Below, one piece after another: positions 9,904 through 21,505 of a stretch of 64,000 bases of DNA. Every line of letters begins with the position of its first letter. Position 1 is the first letter of the stretch. A program made the translations under genes and the position numbers. Location of the stretch: positions 1-64,000 of the forward strand of contig NZ_JASNJE010000009.1 in NCBI RefSeq assembly GCF_030164465.1. The letters are read 5' to 3'. The notes below the pieces were generated by a model. The model saw nothing but the letters and a program-made list of their open reading frames with translations. It was not told where the DNA came from and did no database searches. The DNA is from Sedimentitalea xiamensis. Lineage in GTDB: Bacteria; Pseudomonadota; Alphaproteobacteria; Rhodobacterales; Rhodobacteraceae.

Positions 9904-10646
9904 GCCGCCTCCAGCCGCCGGGCTTCGGCGTGCAGGGCCTGGGCCACGAGGGCCGGGATCGCCGGATGGGTTCCGACCGGTGCCAGCCTCAGGCCCCGGA
10001 AATCGGCGAGATCGAGCGCTTCCGGGATGTCGTCGGTCACATGCCCGCCTTCGGCCGCGAAGAACGGCAGGCAGATGGACTGTTCGGGCAGATCGAAAAC
10101 GATATCCCCGAGAAAGGGGCTTTCTTCGATATATCCGGTCCGCACGTCGGCAAAGGGCATGGCCGCCGTCAGCGCGTCGGTGAAACGCCGGGTATCGCGC
10201 GCCGAGTTCCGGCTCTTGCCAGAGCCATGAGAGGCCACGATCAGGGTGGTTTCACGGGCCTGCCAGCGTCTCGTCCGAAGTTCCTCCGCCAGCCAGTGGA
10301 CTGCCAGATCCGGCAGGGACGGATCGGTTCCCAGAGGCGCAAGGATATGCGCCTGCGCGGCGCCAAGACGTTTGGGCAAGGTCGTCTGCGTGAACCAGCC
10401 GTCGGTCATGAACAACGGGTAGATCAGGGCGTCGCGCCCGACCTCGGCGACGGCGGCGTCCAGCGCCCCGTGCTTGGCGAGCGTCGCGCTGGCCAGCCGC
10501 CAGCCGGGCATCAGCGCGGCGACCCGCGCCGTCAGATCCGCCAGAGCGCGTTCCGCCGGATCCGGATCGGACGGCTGGCCGTGGCTGACGATGATCGCCG
10601 ATCTAGTGGCTTGTGCCTTCAGAGAAGGTGATCTTGTTCCAGACAT
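9900..10646 (-). CDS. CbiX-like (sirohydrochlorin chelatase) protein at end of nir operon
   Basis: A 248-residue protein with two tandem CbiX-type halves. The first half starts AIIVSHGQPS (H22). At the place where the second metal His is expected there is MTDGWF (W84). The second half keeps LIVASHGS (H140) and GGHVTDDIP (H202), so only it has the full His pair. Family members insert Co, Ni or Fe into sirohydrochlorin. In a heme d1 operon, iron insertion to make siroheme is the attractive reading, by inference. ATG 10646 is the start I prefer; it overlaps the nirN end by 44 bases. Confidence 0.8.
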   Translation of the reverse strand: MSGTRSPSLKAQATRSAIIVSHGQPSDPDPAERALADLTARVAALMPGWRLASATLAKHGALDAAVAEVGRDALIYPLFMTDGWFTQTTLPKRLGAAQAHILAPLGTDPSLPDLAVHWLAEELRTRRWQARETTLIVASHGSGKSRNSARDTRRFTDALTAAMPFADVRTGYIEESPFLGDIVFDLPEQSICLPFFAAEGGHVTDDIPEALDLADFRGLRLAPVGTHPAIPALVAQALHAEARRLEAA

Positions 10647-12150
10647 TGTATTTCCCGGATGGTTTGCGCATCGGCAGGCGGCGGACCTCTTCCAGCGTGG
10701 CGGCGTCATAGACGATCACCGCGCCGTCGTCCTCCCATACCGAAACAAGAGCATAGCGCCCGTCGCGGGTGAATTCCACATGCGCGACGGTTGCGCCGGG
10801 TTCCGGGCGTAGCGTCCTGACGATTTCAAGCGACTGCTTGTCGATGACGTGCATGGCATCCTTGTTCGGGCCGAAGAACACGTCGGCCCAGAAATAGGGG
10901 GAATCCTCGTGGCTGCGCAGGAAGAAACCCGGCCCTTCGGTTTCGATCGTTTTCAGCACCGTCCAGTCTGTCGTATCGATGATCGACAGCTTGCCTTCCT
11001 TCAGGTGGGGCGTGGCCATGACGCGGCGCCCGTCCAGTTCCCAGCTTATGCCGGACCCCAGATGCGGCATGCCGGGCAGGGGCAGTTCGGCGATTTCACG
11101 CCCGACGTTCAGGTTGACGACGACACCGCGCGCGCCGTCCCGCGCCGCCCCGATCAGGTGGCGGTAGTCATCGGTGAAAAAGAAGTCGTCCAGCGGTTCC
11201 GCGGTCTCGATCCTCCGGCGCGCAAACAGGCCTTCGGACGAAGGGATCGCCTCGATCATGTCCTTTTCCTGGCTGTGGATGAACCCTTCGTAGACGGGAT
11301 CCGCATCGGGGTCGGTGGCGACTTCCCAGATCTCGGGCTGGTCCTTGAGCGCGAGAATGAAACTGTCCCGCTGCGGGGCCTGATAGACCGCGCTGACGCG
11401 GCTCTTGACGCCGGATTTGGAAATGACGGGCATCACCTTCTCCACGCTCAGATCGGCGGTGGACAGCAAGGTCAGCGTCATCGGCAGGTAGTTGGCCACC
11501 GCCAGATGCAGCCCGTCCTTGCTGATGGCGATATTGCGGCTGTTCAGTCCGGCGCGGACACGGCCGACCTGATGCAGCGACCAGATATCGTATTTCTGCA
11601 CCCATCCGTCGCGGGACATTATGAAGACATAGCGTCCGTCGGGGCTGAATTTCGGCCCGCCGTGCACGGCAAAGGGCGTTTCGAACCGGTCGAGCACCTC
11701 GAAGGTATCGCCATCCAGCACGCTGACGTGGTGATCGCCGGTTTCCACGACCAGCGTGATGTTCATCGGGTCGGCATCGAAGGCCGGCGCCTGCGCTGCG
11801 CTGTAGTCGGGATCGAACCACAGGGTTTCCGCGATCTGCTCAGGCCCCCAGTCCGGCACCGAGTCGAGCGGCGTTTGCAGGTATTCGGCCAGGGCAGCGA
11901 TGCGGTCCGCCCCGAGATCCTCGCCGAAGGCCGGCATCTGCGTCGCCGCCCGGCCCTGCGCGATCACGGATTCCAGGTTGGGTCCGCGCATCCGCCCCAG
12001 GGTTTCGGGGATGAGCGCCGGACCGGTGCCGCCCAGCCGCGTATCGCCATGACAGGACGCGCAGTTGTCGGCATAGTCCTGCGCGGGTTCCGCCGACGCC
12101 AGAGAGGCCAGAAGGACGAGGCTAGAGGCTGAAATCATGCGCCGGATCAT
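10603..12150 (-). CDS. nirN: NirN, c-type cytochrome/d1-binding protein of heme d1 biogenesis
   Basis: A 515-residue periplasmic protein with a signal peptide, an N-terminal cytochrome c domain (C30-A-S-C33-H34) and a C-terminal eight-bladed d1-type propeller similar to NirS. NirN carries out the last step of heme d1 synthesis (dihydro-d1 to d1) and hands d1 to NirS. The alternative start is the Met at residue 5. The gene overlaps nirJ upstream by 29 bases and the chelatase gene downstream. Confidence 0.92.
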   Translation of the reverse strand: MIRRMISASSLVLLASLASAEPAQDYADNCASCHGDTRLGGTGPALIPETLGRMRGPNLESVIAQGRAATQMPAFGEDLGADRIAALAEYLQTPLDSVPDWGPEQIAETLWFDPDYSAAQAPAFDADPMNITLVVETGDHHVSVLDGDTFEVLDRFETPFAVHGGPKFSPDGRYVFIMSRDGWVQKYDIWSLHQVGRVRAGLNSRNIAISKDGLHLAVANYLPMTLTLLSTADLSVEKVMPVISKSGVKSRVSAVYQAPQRDSFILALKDQPEIWEVATDPDADPVYEGFIHSQEKDMIEAIPSSEGLFARRRIETAEPLDDFFFTDDYRHLIGAARDGARGVVVNLNVGREIAELPLPGMPHLGSGISWELDGRRVMATPHLKEGKLSIIDTTDWTVLKTIETEGPGFFLRSHEDSPYFWADVFFGPNKDAMHVIDKQSLEIVRTLRPEPGATVAHVEFTRDGRYALVSVWEDDGAVIVYDAATLEEVRRLPMRKPSGKYNVWNKITFSEGTSH

Positions 12151-13339
12151 GGCGTTTCCCCCGGAACGGTGTGACGGTCAGGCGTTCGGCCTCCTCGATG
12201 CCGATCTCCGCATTGGACAGGTAGCAGGCCGGGTCTTCGGCCCAGGGATCGCCGGTCAGTTGCAGCGCCCGGATGCGGGTGTTGCCGCCGCAGACAGACT
12301 GGAACGCGCAGGATCCGCAACGGCCCTTGAGCGGGCGCGGCCGGAGCCGCAACTGCGCCAGCATCGGATCGCCCCCTGTCCAGAGTTCGGAAAACGCGGT
12401 GTCCTTCACGCTGCCGATGGTGTAGTCGGACCAGTAGGTATCGGGATGCACCTTGCCCTGGTGGTCGATATTGGCGACGCCAAGCCCCGAGGAATTGCCG
12501 CCCCACGCTTCGAGATGGTCGCGCAGGTTGTCGAGCTTGTCCTGTTCGAACAGTCCGGCGGCCCAGTTCATCAGATAGACGGCGTCGGCGTCGTTGTTGC
12601 CGGTCACGATATCGAGCGGCCATCCCGTCCTCGCGTCGTTCCACGCCTTGTCGATGAGAATGTCCATGGCGCGGCGGGTATGGTCATGCACCGCGTCCTC
12701 GCCCCGGTTCTTGTCGCCCCGGCCGGCATAGACCAGGTGCGAGAGATAGAACTTGTCCACGCCTTCGTCGTCGCAAAGTTTCAGCAGGTCGGGCAACTGG
12801 CTTTCGTTGTCCCGTGTCAGCGTGAACCGCAGGCCGACCTTGATCCCCCGTTGCTTGCATTCGCGCACGCCGCGCACGGCATCGTCGAACGCACCGTCGA
12901 CTCCGCGGAACCAGTCGTTCGTCTCGCCGATTCCGTCGATGGAAATGCCGACATAGTCGAATCCGATCTCCGCCACCCGGTCCGCCGTGTCACCATGAAT
13001 CTTGGTGCCGTTGGTGGACAGCGCCAGCATCCGCACCAGCGGGCGGGCCTGCTTTGCGAGATCGAAGAAATCGAACCGGTCCAGCGGTTCCCCGCCCGAC
13101 AGGATCAGGGCCGGGATGCCGAACCGGCCAAGGTCGTCCAGAGTCGCGACCGCCTGGTCGTGCGACAGCTCTCCGGGGAAATGCACGTCGGCCGAAACCG
13201 TATAGCAGTGGCGGCATTTCAGGTTGCAGCGGCGGGTCAGGTTCCAGATCACCACCGGTTTGACCCCACCGCTGCCGCGCCGGGTGCGCACCGGGGTCGG
13301 GTGGACAAGCTGGTGCATGTATTCGGACAGGCGGAACAT
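12122..13339 (-). CDS. nirJ: NirJ, radical SAM enzyme of heme d1 synthesis
   Basis: A 405-residue radical SAM protein with C38-NLK-C42-RH-C45 for the SAM cluster. C-terminal SPASM-like cysteines ([12 protein letters not shown]) indicate an auxiliary cluster. NirJ removes the propionate side chains from the 12,18-didecarboxysiroheme intermediate in heme d1 synthesis. It lies in the cytoplasm between nirH and nirN in the usual order. Confidence 0.94.
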   Translation of the reverse strand: MFRLSEYMHQLVHPTPVRTRRGSGGVKPVVIWNLTRRCNLKCRHCYTVSADVHFPGELSHDQAVATLDDLGRFGIPALILSGGEPLDRFDFFDLAKQARPLVRMLALSTNGTKIHGDTADRVAEIGFDYVGISIDGIGETNDWFRGVDGAFDDAVRGVRECKQRGIKVGLRFTLTRDNESQLPDLLKLCDDEGVDKFYLSHLVYAGRGDKNRGEDAVHDHTRRAMDILIDKAWNDARTGWPLDIVTGNNDADAVYLMNWAAGLFEQDKLDNLRDHLEAWGGNSSGLGVANIDHQGKVHPDTYWSDYTIGSVKDTAFSELWTGGDPMLAQLRLRPRPLKGRCGSCAFQSVCGGNTRIRALQLTGDPWAEDPACYLSNAEIGIEEAERLTVTPFRGKRHDPAHDFSL

Positions 13340-13343
13340 CGCG

Positions 13344-13832
13344 CTAACCTTTCTGGCTGCGCAACCGCAGCCCGGTCTTTTTCAGAATGCGTGTGGAATA
13401 GAGAATGTCATGCCCCCGGCAGGCATCGCCCAGGAGCGCGGCGATCCCGACACGCTGGGCTTCGACATCCTCGCGGCTGCCGCCATGCAGCATGGCGAAC
13501 AGGTTGTAGGGCCAGTCGGGCAGGGCGCGGGGCCGTTCGTAGCAATGGGTCACGCCATCCAGATTGCCGACCATCTGCCCGAGTTCGGCGACCCGGTCAT
13601 CCGCCACGTCCCAGACCGACATGCCATTGGCGGTCATGCCAAGCTTGTAGTGATTTGGGGCAACCGCGATCCGGCGAATGACACCGCTGTCCTGCATCGC
13701 GCGCAACCGGTCGCACAGGGCTGCCTCTGTCAGGCCCAGTTCGGCGGCGATCCGGGCATAGGGCTCGGACACGAGCGGAAGTCCCGCCTGGGTGGCGGCG
13801 ATGATCCGGCGGTCTGTGGCGTCGATCGTCAT
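13344..13832 (-). CDS. nirH: NirH, siroheme decarboxylase subunit
   Basis: This 162-residue Lrp/AsnC-like protein has an N-terminal winged helix ([12 protein letters not shown]) and an RAM-like C-terminal half. With NirD, NirL and NirG it makes the siroheme decarboxylase. The ATG at 13832 overlaps the nirG stop (ATGA), which decides the start over a longer frame. The split between NirG and NirH names rests on gene order. Confidence 0.85.
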   Translation of the reverse strand: MTIDATDRRIIAATQAGLPLVSEPYARIAAELGLTEAALCDRLRAMQDSGVIRRIAVAPNHYKLGMTANGMSVWDVADDRVAELGQMVGNLDGVTHCYERPRALPDWPYNLFAMLHGGSREDVEAQRVGIAALLGDACRGHDILYSTRILKKTGLRLRSQKG

Positions 13833-14278
13833 GCGGCGACTCGGAACCCGATGAAGAATTCTTGCAGTTTCGGAAAGCAGAGGACCTTCAGCCCCGTTTC
13901 CAGCTCGATCGCTTCGGCCACCTGGTCGATCTCCTCGCGCGTTTCCGTCGCCAGAACGAACCACATGTTGAGCCGATGCGTGCGTTCATAATTGTGCGCC
14001 ACCTCGGGATGCGCATTGACTTTGGTCATGACGGTTTCGAAACGGTCTTCGGGAACCGCCATGGCGCAGAGGCAGAAGGCCCCGCCGATGGCGGCGGCGT
14101 CAAAGAACGGCCCGAACCGCGTGATCACGCGCGACTCCTTCATCCGGGCAAGCCTGTCCAGCAGGTCGGATTCCGCCAGCCCCAGTTCCTCGGCAACCAT
14201 ACGGTAGGGATGCGGAGCGATCGGAAATCCGTCCTGAAGGTGGTTCAGGATCCGGCAGTCGGTTTCATCCAGTGTCAT
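13829..14278 (-). CDS. nirG: NirG, siroheme decarboxylase subunit
   Basis: A 149-residue Lrp/AsnC-like protein. It starts MTLDETDCRILNHLQDG and carries the family motif around HNYERTHRLNMWFV, which holds a conserved His-Asn-Tyr-Glu-Arg segment seen in siroheme decarboxylases. It overlaps both neighbours by 4 bases. It is likely to act in a complex with NirDL and NirH rather than as a DNA-binding regulator. Confidence 0.87.
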   Translation of the reverse strand: MTLDETDCRILNHLQDGFPIAPHPYRMVAEELGLAESDLLDRLARMKESRVITRFGPFFDAAAIGGAFCLCAMAVPEDRFETVMTKVNAHPEVAHNYERTHRLNMWFVLATETREEIDQVAEAIELETGLKVLCFPKLQEFFIGFRVAA

Positions 14279-15267
14279 GCGACTTCCTTTGCCGGCTCAC
14301 TGACCAGCGCGCCGGTCTGTTTGAAACAATGCAGAGAGAACAGCGGGATATGCGGAACATCGGCGAATTCGGGCAGGGTGCAGACGCGGGTCAGAACATC
14401 CAGCGCGTCGGCGCGGCTGCGGGCGTGGATCATCGAATAGAGCCGGTAGGGCCAGAGACCCGCGACCGGCGTGCGTTCATAGCAAAGCGTGATGCCCGGC
14501 TGCGCCGCCAGCAGCGGACCGGCGGTGGTGATCTTGTCATGCGGCATGTCCCAGACCACCATCGCGTTGGACCGCCATCCCAGCGCCCTGTGGCGCACGA
14601 TGACGCCCAGCCGCGCGATGATCGCCGCCTCGCTGAGAACAGCGATACGCGCCAGAACATCCGCCTCGGTCCGGTCGAGCGTCGCCGCCAGGGCCGCATA
14701 GGGGCGCGGAACCAGAGGCAGCCCGCGCGTCAGCGCCTGAAGGATCGGGCGGTCGCCGGGCTGGAACACCGAGGCATCGACCGGCCGTTTTGCACTCTGA
14801 GCGGTGCCGTTGCGCCGCAGCGCGAAGCCCAGATCGACATTGAAGGGACGCACGAGCTGCAGGTCCATCACCCGCAGGCCGGTGCGCGCCGAGATCCGGT
14901 TCAGCGTGTTGTTCACATGGGCGCGGTCGGGTCCGGTGGCCACGAACCACAGGTTCCAGTCGTGTTCGCGCAGATAGGAATGGTTGATTCCGGCTTCTGC
15001 CCCGATCAGCGCCGCGACATCCTCGATCCGGTCTTCGGGGGCGGAGACGGCGGCGAGCGTGCTGGCCGAGACCGCATTGGGCGCGCAGGTGGCGCCGACG
15101 CGGGTGATCCGTCCGTTGTCCCGTTGGGTTTCCAGTCGTTCGATGACGTCGGATTCGGTCAGGCCGAGGGTTTCGGCGACCTTCAGAAAGGGGCGTTGCG
15201 TGATCGGGAAATCGCGCTGCCAGTCATCCAGAAGAGACTGCGTGATCCTGTCGGTGACACCATCCAT
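14275..15267 (-). CDS. nirDL: NirDL fusion, siroheme decarboxylase
   Basis: This 330-residue protein contains two AsnC-like repeats: residues about 1-160 (NirD-like, with NHSYLREHDWNLWFV) and about 165-320 (NirL-like, with CYERTPVAGLWPYRLYSMIH). NirD and NirL are separate in pseudomonads and fused in Paracoccus-type bacteria, as here. It decarboxylates siroheme to didecarboxysiroheme. It overlaps nirG by 4 bases and follows nirF after a 3-base gap. Confidence 0.9.
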   Translation of the reverse strand: MDGVTDRITQSLLDDWQRDFPITQRPFLKVAETLGLTESDVIERLETQRDNGRITRVGATCAPNAVSASTLAAVSAPEDRIEDVAALIGAEAGINHSYLREHDWNLWFVATGPDRAHVNNTLNRISARTGLRVMDLQLVRPFNVDLGFALRRNGTAQSAKRPVDASVFQPGDRPILQALTRGLPLVPRPYAALAATLDRTEADVLARIAVLSEAAIIARLGVIVRHRALGWRSNAMVVWDMPHDKITTAGPLLAAQPGITLCYERTPVAGLWPYRLYSMIHARSRADALDVLTRVCTLPEFADVPHIPLFSLHCFKQTGALVSEPAKEVA

Positions 15268-15270
15268 GGC

Positions 15271-16413
15271 CTACATCCCCGTCCTGTGCGCCCGTGCGGT
15301 AAAAAAGATGCCGGACGGGCTCTCGGCGTCGATCTCGCTGAGCTTCTCGAAGGTCTGGGTGTCATAGACCATGACCTTTCCGGCGTCGCGCACCGAAAGC
15401 CAGACCTCGCGCCCGCGCGGGGTGAATTCCATGTGCAGGACGCCGGGGCCGGGCTTGAATTCATGGACGACCTGTTTCGTGACGCTGTCGATCACCTGGA
15501 TCGTGTCGTTCAGCGGATGCGCGAAATTCACCCAGACATGCCGCCCGTCGGGGCGCGACATGGCAAAGACCGGCTGGCCGTAGGTTTCGGTGCGTCCGGT
15601 TTCCGTCAGGCTTCGCGCATCGACCCACAGGACCTCGTGTTGGCCGACGGCGGGCAGGACGAACTCGCCCCCCGCCTGCGCCCAGCCCTCGAGGTGCGGC
15701 ATCTTGTAGACCGGCAGGCCCTCGCGGCCTTTCGCATAACCATCCAGGATGGGTTTCGGTTCCGGCTGCGGCTGCCACAGATCCAGCGCCGTCAGGTGGT
15801 CGTCGCCGAACAGGCCGGCGATATAGGTCCGCCCGTCGCCGGTGACGAGCGCGTCATAGGGATTGCTGCCCATGCCCGGAATCCGGGTGATCCCGGGAGT
15901 CTCGCCGGACATGTCGGCGATCCAGGTTTCGCCTTCGTCCCACAGGCTGAACACGAATTTCGTGCCCGGAATGTCGACAAGGCCGATGGTTTTTGACCCG
16001 GTGGGAATATCCGCCACCATGTCCAGCGTGTCGGCATCGAAGATCCGGACGCCGCCGGGTTCGTAGTTCGACACGGCGACAAAGCGTCCGTCGTCGGAAA
16101 TCGCGCCGCCGATCGAATTGCCGGCCTGCATGACGCGGTTGACCACGGACTGTTCCAGAATGTCGACCTTGGTCAGCCCGCCGTCGCGTCCGAATACATA
16201 GGCGAACCGTTCATCGGGCGAATAGACCAGCGAGGCGTGCGACAGGTCGCCCAGCCCGGTGATGCGCCCGATCCGGGCGCGGTCGGACTGATCCACGACC
16301 AGAAGCGACCCGCTGGCCCGTTCGACGATCAGGCCAAGGTCCCCCGTCGGTTGCGCCAGGCTTGGCCCGGCGAGCGTCAGGCCGGTCAGTGCCGCGAGAA
16401 ATAACCGTTTCAT
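15271..16413 (-). CDS. nirF: NirF, heme d1 biosynthesis propeller protein
   Basis: A 380-residue protein with a signal peptide (MKRLFLAALTGLTLAGPSLAQ in outline) and a d1-type beta-propeller without a cytochrome c domain. NirF is needed late in heme d1 synthesis and interacts with NirN and NirS. ATG 16413 overlaps the nirC stop (ATGA) and is the only start giving a proper signal peptide. The longer frame to 16608 runs through nirC and is rejected. Confidence 0.92.
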   Translation of the reverse strand: MKRLFLAALTGLTLAGPSLAQPTGDLGLIVERASGSLLVVDQSDRARIGRITGLGDLSHASLVYSPDERFAYVFGRDGGLTKVDILEQSVVNRVMQAGNSIGGAISDDGRFVAVSNYEPGGVRIFDADTLDMVADIPTGSKTIGLVDIPGTKFVFSLWDEGETWIADMSGETPGITRIPGMGSNPYDALVTGDGRTYIAGLFGDDHLTALDLWQPQPEPKPILDGYAKGREGLPVYKMPHLEGWAQAGGEFVLPAVGQHEVLWVDARSLTETGRTETYGQPVFAMSRPDGRHVWVNFAHPLNDTIQVIDSVTKQVVHEFKPGPGVLHMEFTPRGREVWLSVRDAGKVMVYDTQTFEKLSEIDAESPSGIFFTARAHRTGM

Positions 16414-16718
16414 TCGGTTCCTCCGCTCAAGAGATAGGTAACCATCCAATCGACCTCTGCCTCGGTCAGAAGGGGACGCCAGGGCGGCATGGCGGTGCCG
16501 GGAATGCCGTCGAGGATGACGGCGGACAGGGATTGCGGATCGTAGTGGGACAGCGCCTCGGGCCGGATATCCGGCCCCAACCCGCCCTTGAGCGTCAGCC
16601 CGTGGCACGAGCCGCAGTCCTGCTGCACCAGCTGCGCCAGCGCCGGACCATTGACCGGCGCGGTGTCCGCGGCCATCGCGGCGCCGGTCAGGGACAGGTA
16701 GAGCAGGATCTTATTCAC
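16410..16718 (-). CDS. nirC: NirC, cytochrome c55x
   Basis: A 102-residue periplasmic monoheme cytochrome with a signal peptide and C35-GS-C38-H39; the axial Met is likely in GTAMPPW. NirC can donate electrons to NirS and is linked to heme d1 formation. It overlaps nirE by 8 bases and nirF by 4. Confidence 0.9.
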   Translation of the reverse strand: MNKILLYLSLTGAAMAADTAPVNGPALAQLVQQDCGSCHGLTLKGGLGPDIRPEALSHYDPQSLSAVILDGIPGTAMPPWRPLLTEAEVDWMVTYLLSGGTE

Positions 16719-17496
16719 CGGCCGCCACGGCAGGCGGGTGCCGTTCCTCGTGGATGGGGGCGTTCCCGGCCCGATACAGCGATACGACGCGGCCGATGAC
16801 GAAAAGGACCGGAGCCGGCATCGGTGTCGCCTGGATGTCCACTCCGATCTGGTCGAGTCGCGACACGATCCGGCGTTCGCGCGGCGTGGTGGCCGAACAG
16901 ATCGCCATGACCGGCAACGCGGCCGGCATGCCGTTTCGCATCAGGTTCAGGGAAATTTCGGAGATGTTCGCCGCGCCCATGTAGACCACGAGCGTCGTGT
17001 CGGGATCGGCGAGGCTGGCCCAGTCCAGATCGAGCGACTGGTCCGCGGCGCGATGTCCGGTGACATAGCGCACGCCTGTCGCCAGGCCGCGATGGGTGAG
17101 CGGCACGCCGGTCGCGGAGGCCATGCCCTGCGCCGCGGTGATGCCTGGGGCGTATTCGACCGCGATGCCGCGGTCCGCCAGATACGCGGCCTCTTCGCTG
17201 CCGCGGCCAAAGATCAGCGGGTCGCCGCCCTTGAGACGGGCGACGGTGAGCCCCTGGGCGGCCAGTTCGGCGAGGATTTCGTTGATCCGGTCCTGCGGGA
17301 CCGCATGGCACTTCGGGGCCTTTCCGACCGGGATCATCTGCGCGCCGGCGGGCGACAATCCAAGGATTTCGGGCGACACGAGACGGTCGTAGACCACCGC
17401 ATCCGCCTGGTTGAGCATGCGAACCGCACGCAGGGTCAGCAGGTCGGCGTCGCCGGGTCCGGCTCCAATCAGAAAAACTTTGCCTGTGGACGACAT
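16711..17496 (-). CDS. nirE: NirE, uroporphyrinogen-III C-methyltransferase
   Basis: This 261-residue SUMT/CobA-type enzyme makes precorrin-2 from uroporphyrinogen III using SAM. It starts with FLIGAGPGDADLLT; the methyltransferase motifs RLKGGDPLIFGRG and PGITAA are present. There is no CysG-like dehydrogenase/ferrochelatase domain, so oxidation and iron insertion need another enzyme. The ATG at 17496 has GGAG upstream. It is the second gene of the nir operon. Confidence 0.92.
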   Translation of the reverse strand: MSSTGKVFLIGAGPGDADLLTLRAVRMLNQADAVVYDRLVSPEILGLSPAGAQMIPVGKAPKCHAVPQDRINEILAELAAQGLTVARLKGGDPLIFGRGSEEAAYLADRGIAVEYAPGITAAQGMASATGVPLTHRGLATGVRYVTGHRAADQSLDLDWASLADPDTTLVVYMGAANISEISLNLMRNGMPAALPVMAICSATTPRERRIVSRLDQIGVDIQATPMPAPVLFVIGRVVSLYRAGNAPIHEERHPPAVAAGE

Positions 17497-17529
17497 GTGC
17501 TGGCTCCTGTTTCTGGCTCGCAACGGGTC

Positions 17530-17564
17530 TCGGGAAAATCCGGAGGCCGGATCACGGCCCCCGG
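17530..17564 (-). terminator. Terminator/attenuator-like hairpin between nirS and nirE
   Basis: On the minus strand, 11 bases after the nirS stop, 17556-17564 pairs with 17540-17548 (9 base pairs, one A-C mismatch, 7-base loop). The stem is followed by ATTTTCCC. This looks like a weak intrinsic terminator or a 3' stabilising stem. It would let nirS mRNA exceed that of the biosynthetic genes. Confidence 0.6.
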
Positions 17565-17574
17565 AATGCGCAGG

Positions 17575-19405
<1,831 letters not shown>

Positions 19406-19438
19406 GGCTCTCCCGGCGAGAGAGCGCGACAAAGGGTC

Positions 19439-21505
19439 ATGGTTCGCTTGGTCCTGATCCGCGGTGTCACCGTCGCGCTCATCATGCTCATATGTGGCGT
19501 CGCCTGGCCAGTCATGGCGCAGGCGATCCGGCCCGCGTCGGAAAATCGCATCGCTCCGGCCGAACCAACGCCCGAAATAGCGGCAGAAATCTTCGGACTG
19601 GACGCCGCGCCGGTGCTGATCCGCGAAGAAGGCGATGTGCCGGGCTGGTCGGTGCAAGGCCAGGACGGTCTCCTGGGGTATGTCGCGTCGACCTGGGAAA
19701 TCGCGCGGTCGGTCGGCTATTCCGGCCGCCCGCTGGATGTCCTCGTGGCCATCGACCTCGATGGCCGGCTGATCGGCGCGCGATTGATGCGTCACAGCGA
19801 ACCGATCCTGACGCTCGGCCTTTCGGATGCGGACATTGCCCGGTTCGTGGGCGGGTTCGCCGGGATCGACCTGACAAATCCGGGTGGAGCCGGTTCCGGA
19901 CCGGACATGCCGGACATCATTTCGCGGGCGACTGTATCGACCGGGGTGATCCGGGATTCGATTCTTCGCACGGCGCGCACCCTGGCGATCGGTCGCGGGC
20001 TGATTGCGGGCGGCGGGATCGACCGTGTCGGGTTCGAACCCGCCACATGGGCAGCGCTTCAGGCAGGGGGAGCCCTTTCGCACCGCCGCGTATCGATGGA
20101 CGAGGCGCGGGCGCAATTGCCTGGCGCCAGGCCGCCGCTCCCCGAGGGAGACGATGCCTTCGTCGAACTGTGGGCCGGGCTGGCCGACCCGCCCACGATC
20201 GGGCGCAATATCCTGGGACAGCAGCAATTTTCCCATGCGGTGGGGGTCCTGGGACCCGATGAAGTGGTGCTGTTCGTCGCGTCGCGCGGGCTGTATTCGC
20301 ACCGGGGTACGGACTGGCGGCGCAGCGGTGTCTTTGACCGGCTGACGGTGGTGCAGGGGGCCTTGCGGCTGCCGCTGGCCGACGACGGCTACATCCGGAT
20401 CGACAAGCTGCCGCTGGCGGATGCGCCGGATCTGAAGGAACGCAGCCTGTTCCGGCTGGGCGGACCCGGTTTCGACCCGACCAAGCCCTTCGTTCTGGAA
20501 CTGACGGCGTCGCGAACCACCGACAGCGGCGAAGACGTGTCTTTCGTCCTCTCGCTGCCATATGCCTTGCCCGACGCCTTTATCGTCGCGCCGCCGCCGG
20601 AACCCGCCCCGCTGTGGCAACAGTCCTGGCAAGACAAGAAATACGCCGTTCTCAGCGTGGCCGCGATGCAGGTGCTTCTGACCCTGATCCTGTTGTTCCA
20701 GGAAAGCCTCGTGCGGCGGCCGAAGCTCTGGCGGCGGGTGCGCACGGGATTCCTGACGGTCACGCTGGTCTGGCTTGGCTGGGGGCTGAACGGGCAGTTG
20801 TCGGTTGTGCAGGTGGTGGCGTTCCTGCAATCTCTCCTCACCGGCTTTCACTGGGAAACGTTCCTGATCGAACCGGTCATTTTCACGCTCTGGGCCGGGG
20901 TCGCACTGGGGCTGCTGTTCTGGGGGCGCGGGGTGTTCTGCGGCTGGCTGTGCCCGTTCGGAGCGCTTCAGGAGCTTGCGAACCAACTGGCGCAGAAGCT
21001 GGGCGTGCGCCAGATCGCCGTGCCGCATGCGCTGCACGAGCGGCTGTGGATCATCAAGTACTCGCTGTTCATGGCGATCCTGGCGCTGTCCTTCTATTCG
21101 ATGAAGGACGCGTTGATCCTTGCCGAGGCCGAGCCTTTCAAGACCGCGATCTCGATGCGGATGATGCGGGCCTGGCCCTTCGTCCTGTTCGTGCTGGCGC
21201 TTTTGGCGGCGGGCCTGTTCATCGAGCGTTTCTATTGCCGATACATGTGCCCGCTGGGCGCGGCGCTGGCGATACCGGCGAAGCTGAAGATCTTTGACTG
21301 GCTGCATCGGCGGCCGCAATGCGGGCGCGAATGCCGGCTCTGCGAAACCAAGTGCACCGTCGGCGCGATCGACCCGCTGGGCCGCATCAACCCGAATGAA
21401 TGCGTGATGTGCCTGCGCTGCCAGGTGGTGATGAATGACGACAACACCTGCCCGGTCCTGAAGCGCCGCAAACGCCAGCCGGCGCCGGAAACGGCGGCCT
21501 CGTGA
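19439..21505 (+). CDS. nirI: NirI, NosR-like flavo-iron-sulfur protein of nir expression
   Basis: A 688-residue paralogue of NosR. It has a signal/TM start, a periplasmic FMN-binding domain with probable attachment motif SRAT, helices with CGWLCP and CRYMCP, and a C-terminal double cluster (CGRECRLCETKC and CVMCLRC...CP). NirI is required for nirS expression in Paracoccus, probably by redox or electron-transfer means. The second Pro of the usual ferredoxin CP is Thr here. It is divergent from nirS and overlaps the next gene. Confidence 0.92.
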   Translation: MVRLVLIRGVTVALIMLICGVAWPVMAQAIRPASENRIAPAEPTPEIAAEIFGLDAAPVLIREEGDVPGWSVQGQDGLLGYVASTWEIARSVGYSGRPLDVLVAIDLDGRLIGARLMRHSEPILTLGLSDADIARFVGGFAGIDLTNPGGAGSGPDMPDIISRATVSTGVIRDSILRTARTLAIGRGLIAGGGIDRVGFEPATWAALQAGGALSHRRVSMDEARAQLPGARPPLPEGDDAFVELWAGLADPPTIGRNILGQQQFSHAVGVLGPDEVVLFVASRGLYSHRGTDWRRSGVFDRLTVVQGALRLPLADDGYIRIDKLPLADAPDLKERSLFRLGGPGFDPTKPFVLELTASRTTDSGEDVSFVLSLPYALPDAFIVAPPPEPAPLWQQSWQDKKYAVLSVAAMQVLLTLILLFQESLVRRPKLWRRVRTGFLTVTLVWLGWGLNGQLSVVQVVAFLQSLLTGFHWETFLIEPVIFTLWAGVALGLLFWGRGVFCGWLCPFGALQELANQLAQKLGVRQIAVPHALHERLWIIKYSLFMAILALSFYSMKDALILAEAEPFKTAISMRMMRAWPFVLFVLALLAAGLFIERFYCRYMCPLGAALAIPAKLKIFDWLHRRPQCGRECRLCETKCTVGAIDPLGRINPNECVMCLRCQVVMNDDNTCPVLKRRKRQPAPETAAS

